Assembly: GCA_947627085.1 (NCBI GenBank)
Contig: CANQUO010000114.1
Coordinates: forward strand, 1-7,074
Source: an uncultured Oscillospiraceae bacterium
Lineage (GTDB): Bacteria; Bacillota; Clostridia; Oscillospirales; Oscillospiraceae
Length of the DNA: 7,074 nt
Reading direction: 5' to 3'
Part shown: piece after piece, positions 1 to 6,056 of the stretch
How positions within the stretch are numbered: position 1 is the first letter of the stretch
How the letters are laid out: every line of letters begins with the position of its first letter
The notes under the pieces: generated by a model
What the model saw: the letters and a program-made list of their open reading frames with translations, nothing else
The model's database searches: none
What the model was told of the DNA's origin: nothing
Translations under genes and position numbers: made by a program

Positions 1-2
1 AC

Positions 3-1274
3 GGCGTGGCCGCGGGTTCGCGCTGGTCGGATTTCGCCGTGCTCTACCGGATGAACGCCCAGTCAAACCGCCTTGAGTACGCCTTCAAGCGCATGAGCAT
101 CCCCTACCGTGTGGTGGGCGGCACCAGGTTCTTCGACCGGGCGGAGATAAAGGACATGACGAGCTACTTATCCGTTGTCCACAACCCCGCCGACGACCTT
201 CGGGTGCTCCGTATAATCAACACCCCTCCCCGGGGCATCGGCCCCACCACCGTGGAGCGCCTCCGCTCCGTGGCGGCGGCCCAGGGCCGGCCCATACTCG
301 ATGTGGCCGCCGACGCCGCCCTCTTTCCGGAGCTCAAATCAGCCGCCTCAAAGCTCATGGGCTTTTTGGAGCTCATAATGTCCCTTCGGGCTCTTGCCGA
401 CACCGTGCCCCTGGACCAGTTTTACGAAACCTTACTTGAAAAGACCGGCTACGCCGCCGCGCTGGGCGACTCGGACGAGGCGCTTGCCCGCGTAGACAAC
501 ATAAAGGAGCTCAAGAGCAACATCGTAAGCTACGCCTCCCGGGCGGAGGCCCCCACCCTGGCGGGCTTTCTTGACGAGATCGCCCTCTACACGGACCTCG
601 ACTCACTGGACGCCGGGGCGGACAGCGTGGTGATGATGACCATGCACTCGGCAAAGGGCCTTGAGTTCCCCTGGGTATTCGTGGCGGGGATGGAGGACGG
701 CATCTTCCCCTCCAGCCGCTCCATCGGGGATAACGCGGAGATGGAGGAGGAACGGCGGCTTTGCTACGTGGCCCTGACCCGGGCAAAATCCCGGCTTATC
801 CTCACCGCCGCCCGCCGGAGGATGCTCTTCGGCCACACCACCTCAAATCTCGTCTCCCGGTTTGTGGAGGAGATACCCGACGAGCACATCGACAGGCCCG
901 CTGTCTCCCTCACCCGGGAGCCGGACCCGGACTTTATGGACTACACAAGGCGGGAGTCCTTCTTCGACGACGAGCCCCGGTTCACAAGCCCCCGCAGGGC
1001 CTATATGGAGTCCGGCCGGCAACGGAGCGCCGAGCCCACCGTCCGCCGCGCCCCGGCGGTCTCCGCCGCGCCCAAAAAGACCGTGACCGCGTCCAAAAGC
1101 GCCGCCCTTCCCGCTCTTCGGCCCGGGGACCGGATACGCCACAAGGCCTTCGGCGAGGGCACAGTCACCGCCGTCACAAGTATGCCCGGCGACGCCCTTC
1201 TCACCGTCAACTTCGCCGGCACCGAGAAGCGCCTTATGCTCAAGGCCGCGGGCTCCTTTATAACAAAGCTGTGA
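3..1274 (+). CDS. pcrA: ATP-dependent DNA helicase PcrA/UvrD, C-terminal part (5' end off the window)
   Basis: Superfamily 1A 3'-5' DNA helicase used in repair and in removing proteins from DNA. Only about 424 residues are present; full PcrA proteins are about 720-760, so the Walker A half lies upstream. The GTG at 6 is internal, not a start. Residues below are counted from that GTG. FAVLYRMNAQS (10-20) is the conserved motif IV region. FFDRAEIKD (42-50) and PPRGIG (74-79) follow in the usual order. MTMHSAKGLEFP (211-222) with GMEDGIFP (228-235) is motif V. EEERRLCYVALTRAK (247-261) is motif VI, with the arginine finger type RxxxYVALTR. A Pro/Arg/Ala-rich linker of about 70 residues leads to a terminal module GDRIRHKAFGEGTVTAV (374-390), the KOW/Tudor-like tail typical of Gram-positive PcrA that contacts RNA polymerase. 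This tail favours PcrA over Rep. The HAD gene follows immediately, and its ribosome site overlaps this stop codon. Confidence 0.95.
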   Translation, partial: GVAAGSRWSDFAVLYRMNAQSNRLEYAFKRMSIPYRVVGGTRFFDRAEIKDMTSYLSVVHNPADDLRVLRIINTPPRGIGPTTVERLRSVAAAQGRPILDVAADAALFPELKSAASKLMGFLELIMSLRALADTVPLDQFYETLLEKTGYAAALGDSDEALARVDNIKELKSNIVSYASRAEAPTLAGFLDEIALYTDLDSLDAGADSVVMMTMHSAKGLEFPWVFVAGMEDGIFPSSRSIGDNAEMEEERRLCYVALTRAKSRLILTAARRRMLFGHTTSNLVSRFVEEIPDEHIDRPAVSLTREPDPDFMDYTRRESFFDDEPRFTSPRRAYMESGRQRSAEPTVRRAPAVSAAPKKTVTASKSAALPALRPGDRIRHKAFGEGTVTAVTSMPGDALLTVNFAGTEKRLMLKAAGSFITKL

Positions 1275-1287
1275 GGTATTAAACGCT

Positions 1288-1947
1288 ATGAAAACGCGGA
1301 AATTTGACACCATACTTTTTGACCTTGACGGGACGCTGACCGACTCCGCCCCCGGGGTCATGAACTCCTTCCACCACGCCCTCAGCTCCATCGGCATGGA
1401 GCCGGAGAGCCACGGGGAGCTCAAGCGCGTTGTGGGCCCACCCTTAAAATACTCCTTCACCGTCACCTACGGCGTGCCCGTGGAGCGCTTTCAGGAGGTC
1501 ATGGGCCACTATCTTGACTACTACCTCCCAAAGGGGATGTTCGAAAACAGCGTCTACCCCGGGGTGGAGGACATGCTGTCGCGGCTCAAAAACGCCGGCT
1601 TTAAGCTCGTGGTGGCCTCCTCCAAGTGGCAGTACGGCGTGGACCAGGTCATGGGCCACTTTGGGTTAGATAAATATTTCGACTTCATGGGCGGCTCCGA
1701 GGAGAAAATCGGAAGGACCGAAAAATCCGACGTCATAAGGTACATAACGGATACCCTCGGCATCACGGACTTATCGAGGGTCCTTATGGTTGGCGACAGG
1801 ATGTACGACGTGGAGGGCGCGCGGGAGTGCGGCATCGTGACCGCCGGCGTGCTCTGGGGCTACGGGACCCGGGAGGAGCTTGAAAAGGCCGGGGCCATAG
1901 TCACCCTCAAGACGCCGGAGGAGCTCATAGAATATCTTGAAAATTGA
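1288..1947 (+). CDS. HAD-family phosphatase, phosphoglycolate phosphatase / 5'-nucleotidase-like
   Basis: A 219-residue haloacid dehalogenase-superfamily hydrolase with subclass IA layout, predicted to be a cytoplasmic Mg-dependent phosphomonoesterase. All four HAD motifs are visible. Motif I is FDLDGTLTDS, with nucleophile D12 and acid/base D14. Motif II is VVASSK, with S111. Motif III is K146 in the RTEKSD stretch. Motif IV is MVGDRMYD, with D170 and D174. A helical cap of about 65 residues lies between motifs I and II. The C-terminal GVLWGYGTREELEKAGA block is common in Gph/PpaX and in small-molecule nucleotidases. The sequence alone does not fix the substrate: phosphoglycolate, pyrophosphate and nucleoside monophosphates are all possible. 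The start is ATG 1288, preceded by GAGG at 1273-1276, which overlaps the helicase stop codon. The two genes are therefore probably cotranscribed. An intrinsic terminator follows 23 bases after the stop. Confidence 0.88.
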   Translation: MKTRKFDTILFDLDGTLTDSAPGVMNSFHHALSSIGMEPESHGELKRVVGPPLKYSFTVTYGVPVERFQEVMGHYLDYYLPKGMFENSVYPGVEDMLSRLKNAGFKLVVASSKWQYGVDQVMGHFGLDKYFDFMGGSEEKIGRTEKSDVIRYITDTLGITDLSRVLMVGDRMYDVEGARECGIVTAGVLWGYGTREELEKAGAIVTLKTPEELIEYLEN

Positions 1948-1970
1948 TGCAAGCTTCAAATATATAATTT

Positions 1971-1998
1971 CCCGCCCCTATTGATGGGGCGGGTTTTT
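1971..1998 (+). terminator. Rho-independent terminator after the HAD gene
   Basis: There is a perfect 8-bp stem, CCCGCCCC (1971-1978) with GGGGCGGG (1986-1993), around a 7-base loop (TATTGAT). It is followed directly by five T residues (1994-1998). It lies 23 bases downstream of the HAD stop codon and marks the end of the pcrA-HAD transcription unit before the lipid operon. Confidence 0.93.
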
Positions 1999-2026
1999 CG
2001 CTCTATTCCATTATAATGTTTCCAGT

Positions 2027-2042
2027 AAATTAACATTAATTT
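2027..2042. promoter_or_regulatory. 16-bp AT-rich dyad upstream of the lipid-operon promoter (possible operator)
   Basis: AAATTAA (2027-2033) and TTAATTT (2036-2042) are exact inverted repeats with a 2-base centre (CA). The dyad ends 12 bases before the -35 box at 2055. Its size and position would suit a dimeric regulator or an UP-like element. It does not resemble the FapR operator as I know it, and no regulator gene lies nearby. AT-rich palindromes can arise by chance, so function is unproven. Confidence 0.4.
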
Positions 2043-2054
2043 TCCTCTTTGGGG

Positions 2055-2083
2055 TTTACGAACGGTCAAAATTATGATATACT
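2055..2083 (+). promoter_or_regulatory. Sigma-70-type (SigA) promoter of the lipid operon, extended -10
   Basis: The -35 box is TTTACG (2055-2060) and the -10 box is TATACT (2078-2083), with an ideal 17-base spacer. TG at 2075-2076 followed by one base gives an extended -10 element. Transcription should begin near 2090, about 60 bases before the PAP2 gene start. It lies after the terminator at 1971-1998, as expected for a fresh transcription unit. Confidence 0.72.
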
Positions 2084-2096
2084 TGTAAAGATATCA

Positions 2097-2126
2097 GGTA
2101 AATTTGTATGATTTTATGAATTTACC
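2097..2126 (+). promoter_or_regulatory. Hairpin at the 5' end of the lipid-operon leader
   Basis: GGTAAATT (2097-2104) and AATTTACC (2119-2126) are perfect inverted repeats around a 14-base loop; two further G-T wobble pairs could shorten the loop to about 10. If transcription starts near 2090, this stem sits a few bases from the 5' end and 10 bases before the ribosome binding site. It could protect the mRNA 5' end, or be an operator for a dimeric repressor just downstream of +1. There is no T tract after it, so it is not a terminator. Confidence 0.45.
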
Positions 2127-2136
2127 GTATTTTATT

Positions 2137-2140
2137 GAGG
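2137..2140 (+). promoter_or_regulatory. Shine-Dalgarno site that fixes the PAP2 start at 2150
   Basis: GAGG at 2137-2140 lies 9 bases before ATG 2150. A longer reading from TTG 2135 would put this site inside the start codon region and leave TTG without a usable ribosome site, so ATG 2150 is preferred. Confidence 0.75.
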
Positions 2141-2149
2141 TTTCCCGAT

Positions 2150-2806
2150 ATGTCAAAGCTCGTCCCGAAATACGCCCGGCTCCCGCTTTTGACGGCGCTG
2201 GCCATAAACTGCTTTGTGTATTTCGTCCTGCGGCTCTTTCTTCGTGACGCCGCCCATTACGATCTCTCCCTCCCCATCGACAGCGCCATACCCCTTGTGC
2301 CGCCCTTCATCCTCATATACATACTGGCCTATCCCCAGTGGGTCCTGGGGTACATGATAATATGCCGGGACTCGGAGGAGCTCTGCTACCGGGTCATGGC
2401 CGGGGAGATAATATCGAAGCTCATATGCGGCCTGTTCTTTATTTTCCTGCCCACCACCATGTCACAGCCGGAGGTAGTGGGCGACGGCATATTTGAAAAG
2501 CTCACCCGGCTCATCTACTCCCTTGACGCGCCGGACAACCTCTTCCCATCCATCCACTGCGCGGAGTCCTGGCTGTGCTTCCGGTGCGCCCTTGAGGCGA
2601 AAAAGCCCTCGGTGGCCTACAAGTGGGGAAGTCTTGTATTCACGCTCTTGGTGTTCGCCTCCACCGTACTTGTAAAACAGCACGTCTTAGTGGATATACC
2701 CGCCGCCGTTATCGTCGCGGAGCTGGGACAGTACATCTCCCGCCGCGCCGGCGCGGGCAGGTGCTTTGAGAAACTGAACAACGGCATTTTCGGAGATTCC
2801 CTATGA
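2150..2806 (+). CDS. PAP2-superfamily membrane enzyme with inositol-phosphorylceramide/sphingomyelin-synthase-like H/H/D site
   Basis: A 218-residue integral membrane protein with about five hydrophobic segments (roughly 12-31, 48-72, 88-103, 158-176 and 179-195). Two PAP2-type motifs are visible. FPSIHCA (132-138) carries H136. STVLVKQHVLVDIPA (171-185) carries H178 and D182 in an HxxxD arrangement. The first classical PAP2 motif (KxxxxxxRP) is not recognisable, and the usual Arg of the third motif (SRxxxxxH) is not seen. This H...H...D pattern without the Arg-bearing motifs is like the Aur1/IPC synthase and sphingomyelin synthase branch, which transfers phosphoryl headgroups between lipids. 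Plain lipid phosphatase activity (PgpB-, UppP-like) remains possible. It is the first gene of the operon, and its stop overlaps the next start by ATGA at 2803-2806. Family assignment is firm; the reaction is inferred. Confidence 0.82.
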   Translation: MSKLVPKYARLPLLTALAINCFVYFVLRLFLRDAAHYDLSLPIDSAIPLVPPFILIYILAYPQWVLGYMIICRDSEELCYRVMAGEIISKLICGLFFIFLPTTMSQPEVVGDGIFEKLTRLIYSLDAPDNLFPSIHCAESWLCFRCALEAKKPSVAYKWGSLVFTLLVFASTVLVKQHVLVDIPAAVIVAELGQYISRRAGAGRCFEKLNNGIFGDSL

Positions 2807-3846
2807 AAAAATCCTCCCGCTCCAAGCTTCTCTGGTCGCTTCTCTTTTTCGTCATCGCGGCCTTGAGCGTCTACGCCATAGTGTCCCAGAGCCGCTCATT
2901 TACCGTCGACACCTTCATGGACTACCTGAGCCGGGCGTCGGTCCCATATGTGCTCTGCGCCGTACTTTGTATGCTGGGCTTCATATTTTTTGAGGGGGAG
3001 GCCGTGCGCTCCATATGCCGCGCCTTCGGCTACGGCTCCGGCCACTTAAACTGCCTTGTCTGGTCGGCCTCGGACATATATTTTTCCGCCATAACCCCCT
3101 CGGCCACCGGCGGCCAGCCCGCCTGCGCCTTTTTCATGATAAAGGACGGCGTGCCCCCGCTCATCTCCACCATAGCGCTCCTTGTGAACCTCACCATGTA
3201 CACATTCTCCATTATAGTGTTGGGAGCCCTGGCCCTCATCCTCCAGCCGGGGATATTCGCGGCCTTCGGCACATTGTCAAGGGTCCTCATCTGCGTGGGG
3301 ATCGCCATCCAACTGGGTCTGGGGGCGTTTTTCCTCACTCTCATCGTCAATGAAAAGCTCCTCCACCGCATATGCCGGGGCGGGCTTCACCTTCTGTGCG
3401 CTCTGCGAATCCTCCGCCGCGAGGAGGAGCGTCAGGCAAGGCTCTCGGAGCACATGGCCGCCTACGCTGAGTACTCCTCCATGATAATGTCCCACCGTCG
3501 GGCCCTTATAAAGTCCTTTGTTTTAAATCTCCTCCAGCGCCTCTGCGTCCTGTGCGTGCCGTTTTTCCTGTGCCTCGCCTCCGGCGGCGGGATAGGGAAC
3601 GCCTTCCGTGTCTGGGCCGTCCAGTGCATGACGGTCCTGGGCTCCAACGCCGTGCCCATACCCGGGGCCATGGGCGTGTCGGACTACCTCATGCTCGACG
3701 GCTTCGGCAGCTTCATCCCCCACCGGGACGTGGTGGATTTCGAGCTTCTTTCCCGCGCCATATCCTTCTATATATGCGTGCTCCTGTGCGGGGCCGCGAC
3801 CCTTTGGAAATATTTAGTCCTTAAAAAGAGAGAGCGACAGCTATGA
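2803..3846 (+). CDS. Flippase-like-domain membrane protein (YbhN/AglD/MprF N-domain family, UPF0104)
   Basis: A 347-residue protein with about eight predicted membrane segments (for example 9-27, 48-65, 118-147, 158-183, 238-259, 270-288 and 318-340). The family hallmark TPSATGGQPA (98-107) is present, as is the later PIPGAMGVSD (285-294) in the expected place. The same fold forms the flippase half of MprF, which moves lysyl-phosphatidylglycerol to the outer leaflet. Unlike MprF there is no soluble aminoacyl-transferase domain: the protein ends in KKRERQL straight after the last membrane segment. The basic N-terminus suits a cytoplasmic end. A site GGAG at 2792-2795 lies 7 bases before ATG 2803. 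It is translationally coupled to both neighbours, sharing ATGA with the PAP2 gene and with pssA (3843-3846). The context suggests that it moves a phospholipid, possibly PE, but the substrate is inference. Confidence 0.85.
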   Translation: MKKSSRSKLLWSLLFFVIAALSVYAIVSQSRSFTVDTFMDYLSRASVPYVLCAVLCMLGFIFFEGEAVRSICRAFGYGSGHLNCLVWSASDIYFSAITPSATGGQPACAFFMIKDGVPPLISTIALLVNLTMYTFSIIVLGALALILQPGIFAAFGTLSRVLICVGIAIQLGLGAFFLTLIVNEKLLHRICRGGLHLLCALRILRREEERQARLSEHMAAYAEYSSMIMSHRRALIKSFVLNLLQRLCVLCVPFFLCLASGGGIGNAFRVWAVQCMTVLGSNAVPIPGAMGVSDYLMLDGFGSFIPHRDVVDFELLSRAISFYICVLLCGAATLWKYLVLKKRERQL

Positions 3847-4532
3847 TAGGCTTCTATGATTACACCGTTATACTGACCTACGCCAGCCTCCTTTCCGCCT
3901 GCACGGGGATAGTCGTGTCCCTGGCCGGGCCGGGACACCCATATATCGGGACCTTCTTTCTCCTATTTTGCGGGCTGTGCGACGCCTTTGACGGGAAGGT
4001 CGCAAGGCGCAAGAAGGACCGGTCCGACGCCGAGCGGGCCTTCGGCATACAGATAGACTCCCTTTCCGACCTTGTGGCATTCGGGGTACTGCCCGTGGCC
4101 ATCGGCGTCGCCATGCTCCGCTGGTCGCCCGTTATGTACGCCATCGGCGTCAGCGCCGGTAAAGCCGTATTTCTGATCGTCGAGTTCATCCTTATCGCTG
4201 TGCTCATCCTTTACGCCCTGGCGGCCCTCATACGCCTTGCCTACTTCAACGTCACCGAGGAGGAGCGGCAAAAATCCGAGACCGGCGTGAGGAAATACTA
4301 TACCGGTATGCCCGTGACCACCGTCTCCCTCATCTTCCCCTTCATACAGCTTTTGCAGTACATCATCCCCGCGGATGTGACCATGATGTACTTCGCCACC
4401 TCCATATTCTGCGCCTTCGCCTTCCTTGTGAAGATACAAATAAGAAAGCCGGGACTGAAGGGCATCCTCCTTATGGTCGCCATCGGGGCCGTGGAGTTCG
4501 CGCTCATGCTTGTGGGGAAGCTCCTTAAATGA
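3843..4532 (+). CDS. pssA: CDP-diacylglycerol--serine O-phosphatidyltransferase
   Basis: Makes phosphatidylserine from CDP-diacylglycerol and L-serine, releasing CMP, in the cytoplasmic membrane. It has 229 residues, with about six to seven hydrophobic segments. The CDP-alcohol phosphatidyltransferase signature is complete: D47-x2-D50-G51-x2-A54-R55, then G68-x3-D72-x3-D76. The AR-to-G gap is 12 residues, slightly longer than the 8-9 of the textbook signature, and filled by a charged stretch (KKDRSDAERAF). These aspartates bind metal and catalyse the transfer. The signature alone would also fit PgsA or other CDP-alcohol transferases; the IDSLSD form and the immediately following psd gene make PssA the best call. 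The start is ATG 3843, with a weak purine-rich run (AGAGAG) upstream. It shares ATGA with both the upstream flippase-like gene and the downstream psd, so translation is probably coupled. Confidence 0.92.
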   Translation: MIGFYDYTVILTYASLLSACTGIVVSLAGPGHPYIGTFFLLFCGLCDAFDGKVARRKKDRSDAERAFGIQIDSLSDLVAFGVLPVAIGVAMLRWSPVMYAIGVSAGKAVFLIVEFILIAVLILYALAALIRLAYFNVTEEERQKSETGVRKYYTGMPVTTVSLIFPFIQLLQYIIPADVTMMYFATSIFCAFAFLVKIQIRKPGLKGILLMVAIGAVEFALMLVGKLLK

Positions 4533-5374
4533 CCGCCCTTGAGTTTTTGTACCGCACCGTACCTGGCCGGGCGTGCCTTAAAATACTGACCCGGCCGGGA
4601 CTTTCCCGGGCGGCCGGCCGGTTTCTCGATACACGGGCCTCTAAATTTCTCATAGCCCCCTTCGTAAAAAGCGCCGGCATTGACCTTACGGAATTTGATG
4701 CCGATAACTTCACCTGCTTCAACGACTGCTTTACCCGGAAAATAAAGCCCGGGCTCCGGCCGGCGGACCTGTCCCCCGGCGCCCTCATATCCCCCTGCGA
4801 CGGGCTTCTCTCGGTCTATAAAATAGACCGGGATACCGTTTTACCCGTGAAGCAGTCCCGGTTCACCCTCCCCGCGCTTTTGGATAACGACCCGGTCTGG
4901 CGGGAGTTTGCGGGCGGCACGGCCCTCGTATTCCGTCTCTGCGTGGAAAATTACCACCGCTACTGCTATATGGACTCGGGCGTCAAAAATGACGACGTCT
5001 TTATCCCCGGAAGGCTCCACACCGTCCGGCCAATCGCCCTGGAGACCGTCCCGGTCTACACCGAAAACTCCCGTGAATATACCGTGATCGACGGCGAGCA
5101 TCTTGGCTCCTTCGTCCAGATGGAGGTCGGCGCGTTGCTTGTAGGCAGGATAAGCAACCACCTCACCGGTAGCGGACGGGTCGAAAAGGGCGCCGAGAAG
5201 GGCACATTTTTATACGGCGGCAGTACGATAATCGCCCTTTTATCCGAAAACACCGCAAAAATCGATGATATCTATACTGAAAATTCCTCAAAGGGTATGG
5301 AGACCCCTGTAAAATACGGTCAAAAAATCGGTAAAATTACCGAAATTTTTAATGAAAGGGAGAGGATAAAATGA
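4529..5374 (+). CDS. psd: Phosphatidylserine decarboxylase proenzyme
   Basis: Converts phosphatidylserine to phosphatidylethanolamine, using a pyruvoyl group made by self-cleavage. It has 281 residues, close to the usual bacterial length. FNDCFTRKIKPGLRP (64-78) is the family N-terminal block. SPCDG (88-92) carries the proposed catalytic D91. ENYHRYCYMDSG (140-151) carries H143. GGST (230-233) is the cleavage site, where S232 should become the pyruvoyl residue, giving a beta chain of 231 residues and a small alpha chain of 50. GGST replaces the LGST of enterobacteria. In the YHRxH motif of the E. coli enzyme the second His is Cys here (C146). Ribosome site GGGGAAG (4514-4520) lies 8 bases before ATG 4529. 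The gene shares ATGA with pssA and with deoC. Its last 15 codons are much more AT-rich than the rest and contain a terminator-like hairpin. Confidence 0.95.
   Translation: MTALEFLYRTVPGRACLKILTRPGLSRAAGRFLDTRASKFLIAPFVKSAGIDLTEFDADNFTCFNDCFTRKIKPGLRPADLSPGALISPCDGLLSVYKIDRDTVLPVKQSRFTLPALLDNDPVWREFAGGTALVFRLCVENYHRYCYMDSGVKNDDVFIPGRLHTVRPIALETVPVYTENSREYTVIDGEHLGSFVQMEVGALLVGRISNHLTGSGRVEKGAEKGTFLYGGSTIIALLSENTAKIDDIYTENSSKGMETPVKYGQKIGKITEIFNERERIK
5322..5350 (+). terminator. Terminator-like hairpin inside the 3' end of psd (possible attenuator before deoC)
   Basis: TCGGTAA (5328-5334) and TTACCGA (5337-5343) are perfect inverted repeats; in practice they form a 6-bp stem with an AAAT tetraloop. 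Six A residues precede it (5322-5327) and five T residues follow two bases later (5346-5350), the plan of a modest intrinsic terminator. It encodes the end of Psd (GKITEIF) and ends 20 bases before the deoC start. The stem is short and only half GC, so partial termination is more likely than a full stop. Confidence 0.45.
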
Positions 5375-6042
5375 AGGTCGAGGAAATATTGTCCAAGGTT
5401 GACCACACACTCCTTGCCCAGGGGGCCACGTGTGAGGACATCAGGGGCATCTGCGACGACGGGATGAAATACTCCACCGCCTCGGTGTGCATCCCGGCAA
5501 GCTACGTGAAGGCGGCGAAGGAATACGTGGGCGACAGGCTCAAAATTTGCACCGTGATAGGCTTTCCCAACGGCTACTCCACCACGGCGGTGAAGGTCTT
5601 TGAGACCGCCGACGCGGTGAAAAACGGCGCGGACGAGATAGACATGGTCATAAACATCGGCTGGGCCAAGGACGGCAGATGGTCCGATCTCCTTGAGGAG
5701 ATACGCGCCGTGAAGTCCGCCTGCGGCGACAGGATACTTAAGGTCATCATCGAGACCTGCCTTCTGACGGACGGGGAGAAGGTGGAGATGTGCAAGATCG
5801 TCTCCAGGTCCGGCGCGGACTTCATAAAGACCTCCACCGGCTTTGCCGGGGGCGGGGCCACCCGGGAGGACGTGGCGCTCTTCGCCGCCAATGTGGAGCC
5901 CCACGTCAAGATAAAAGCCGCCGGCGGCATCTCCTCATTAAAGGACGCGGAGGACTTCATCGCCCTCGGGGCCTCGCGCCTGGGGACCAGCAGGATAGTG
6001 AAGATAGTGAAAAACGCCGACAACGACAAGTCGGCCTACTGA
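5371..6042 (+). CDS. deoC: Deoxyribose-phosphate aldolase
   Basis: Splits 2-deoxy-D-ribose 5-phosphate into glyceraldehyde-3-phosphate and acetaldehyde, in the cytoplasm. It has 223 residues, normal for the short bacterial DERA type, with the TIM-barrel motifs in order. VDHTLL (10-15) is near the N-terminus. CTVIGFPNG (60-68) and DEIDMVINIG (88-97) follow, with the proton-relay D91. FIKTSTGF (151-158) carries the Schiff-base K153. VKIKAAGGI (179-187) carries the second active-site lysine, K182. A strong ribosome site AGGGAGAGG (5357-5365) lies 5 bases before ATG 5371, so deoC can initiate well independently although it shares ATGA with psd. deoD follows 14 bases after the stop. The usual neighbours deoR, deoB and pdp are not seen in this window. 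Confidence 0.96.
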   Translation: MKVEEILSKVDHTLLAQGATCEDIRGICDDGMKYSTASVCIPASYVKAAKEYVGDRLKICTVIGFPNGYSTTAVKVFETADAVKNGADEIDMVINIGWAKDGRWSDLLEEIRAVKSACGDRILKVIIETCLLTDGEKVEMCKIVSRSGADFIKTSTGFAGGGATREDVALFAANVEPHVKIKAAGGISSLKDAEDFIALGASRLGTSRIVKIVKNADNDKSAY

Positions 6043-6056
6043 GAAGGAGAGATAAT

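Noticed and set aside
843..1466. Long open frame on the minus strand (207 codons) and other reverse frames over pcrA, pssA, psd and deoC
   Set aside because: They lie antisense to genes with clear family motifs, show no recognisable domain and arise from GC-rich third-position bias.
2012..2017. Perfect TATAAT as a second lipid-operon promoter
   Set aside because: The matching -35 position falls in the terminator stem (GCGGGT) and has no similarity to TTGACA; there is no TGn extension.
2135..2149. TTG 2135 as the start of the PAP2 gene
   Set aside because: The TTG overlaps the GAGG that serves ATG 2150 and has no ribosome site of its own at proper spacing.
5273..5278. TATACT inside psd as an internal promoter for deoC
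   Set aside because: No acceptable -35 at 16-18 bases and no TGn; left as a possibility only.
5790..6056. Upstream in-frame extension of deoD through the deoC gene (an 89-residue Arg/Gly-rich leader)
   Set aside because: It overlaps the functional deoC frame, has low-complexity Arg-rich composition typical of a shadow frame, and the conserved PNP N-terminus plus a strong ribosome site place the start at 6057.
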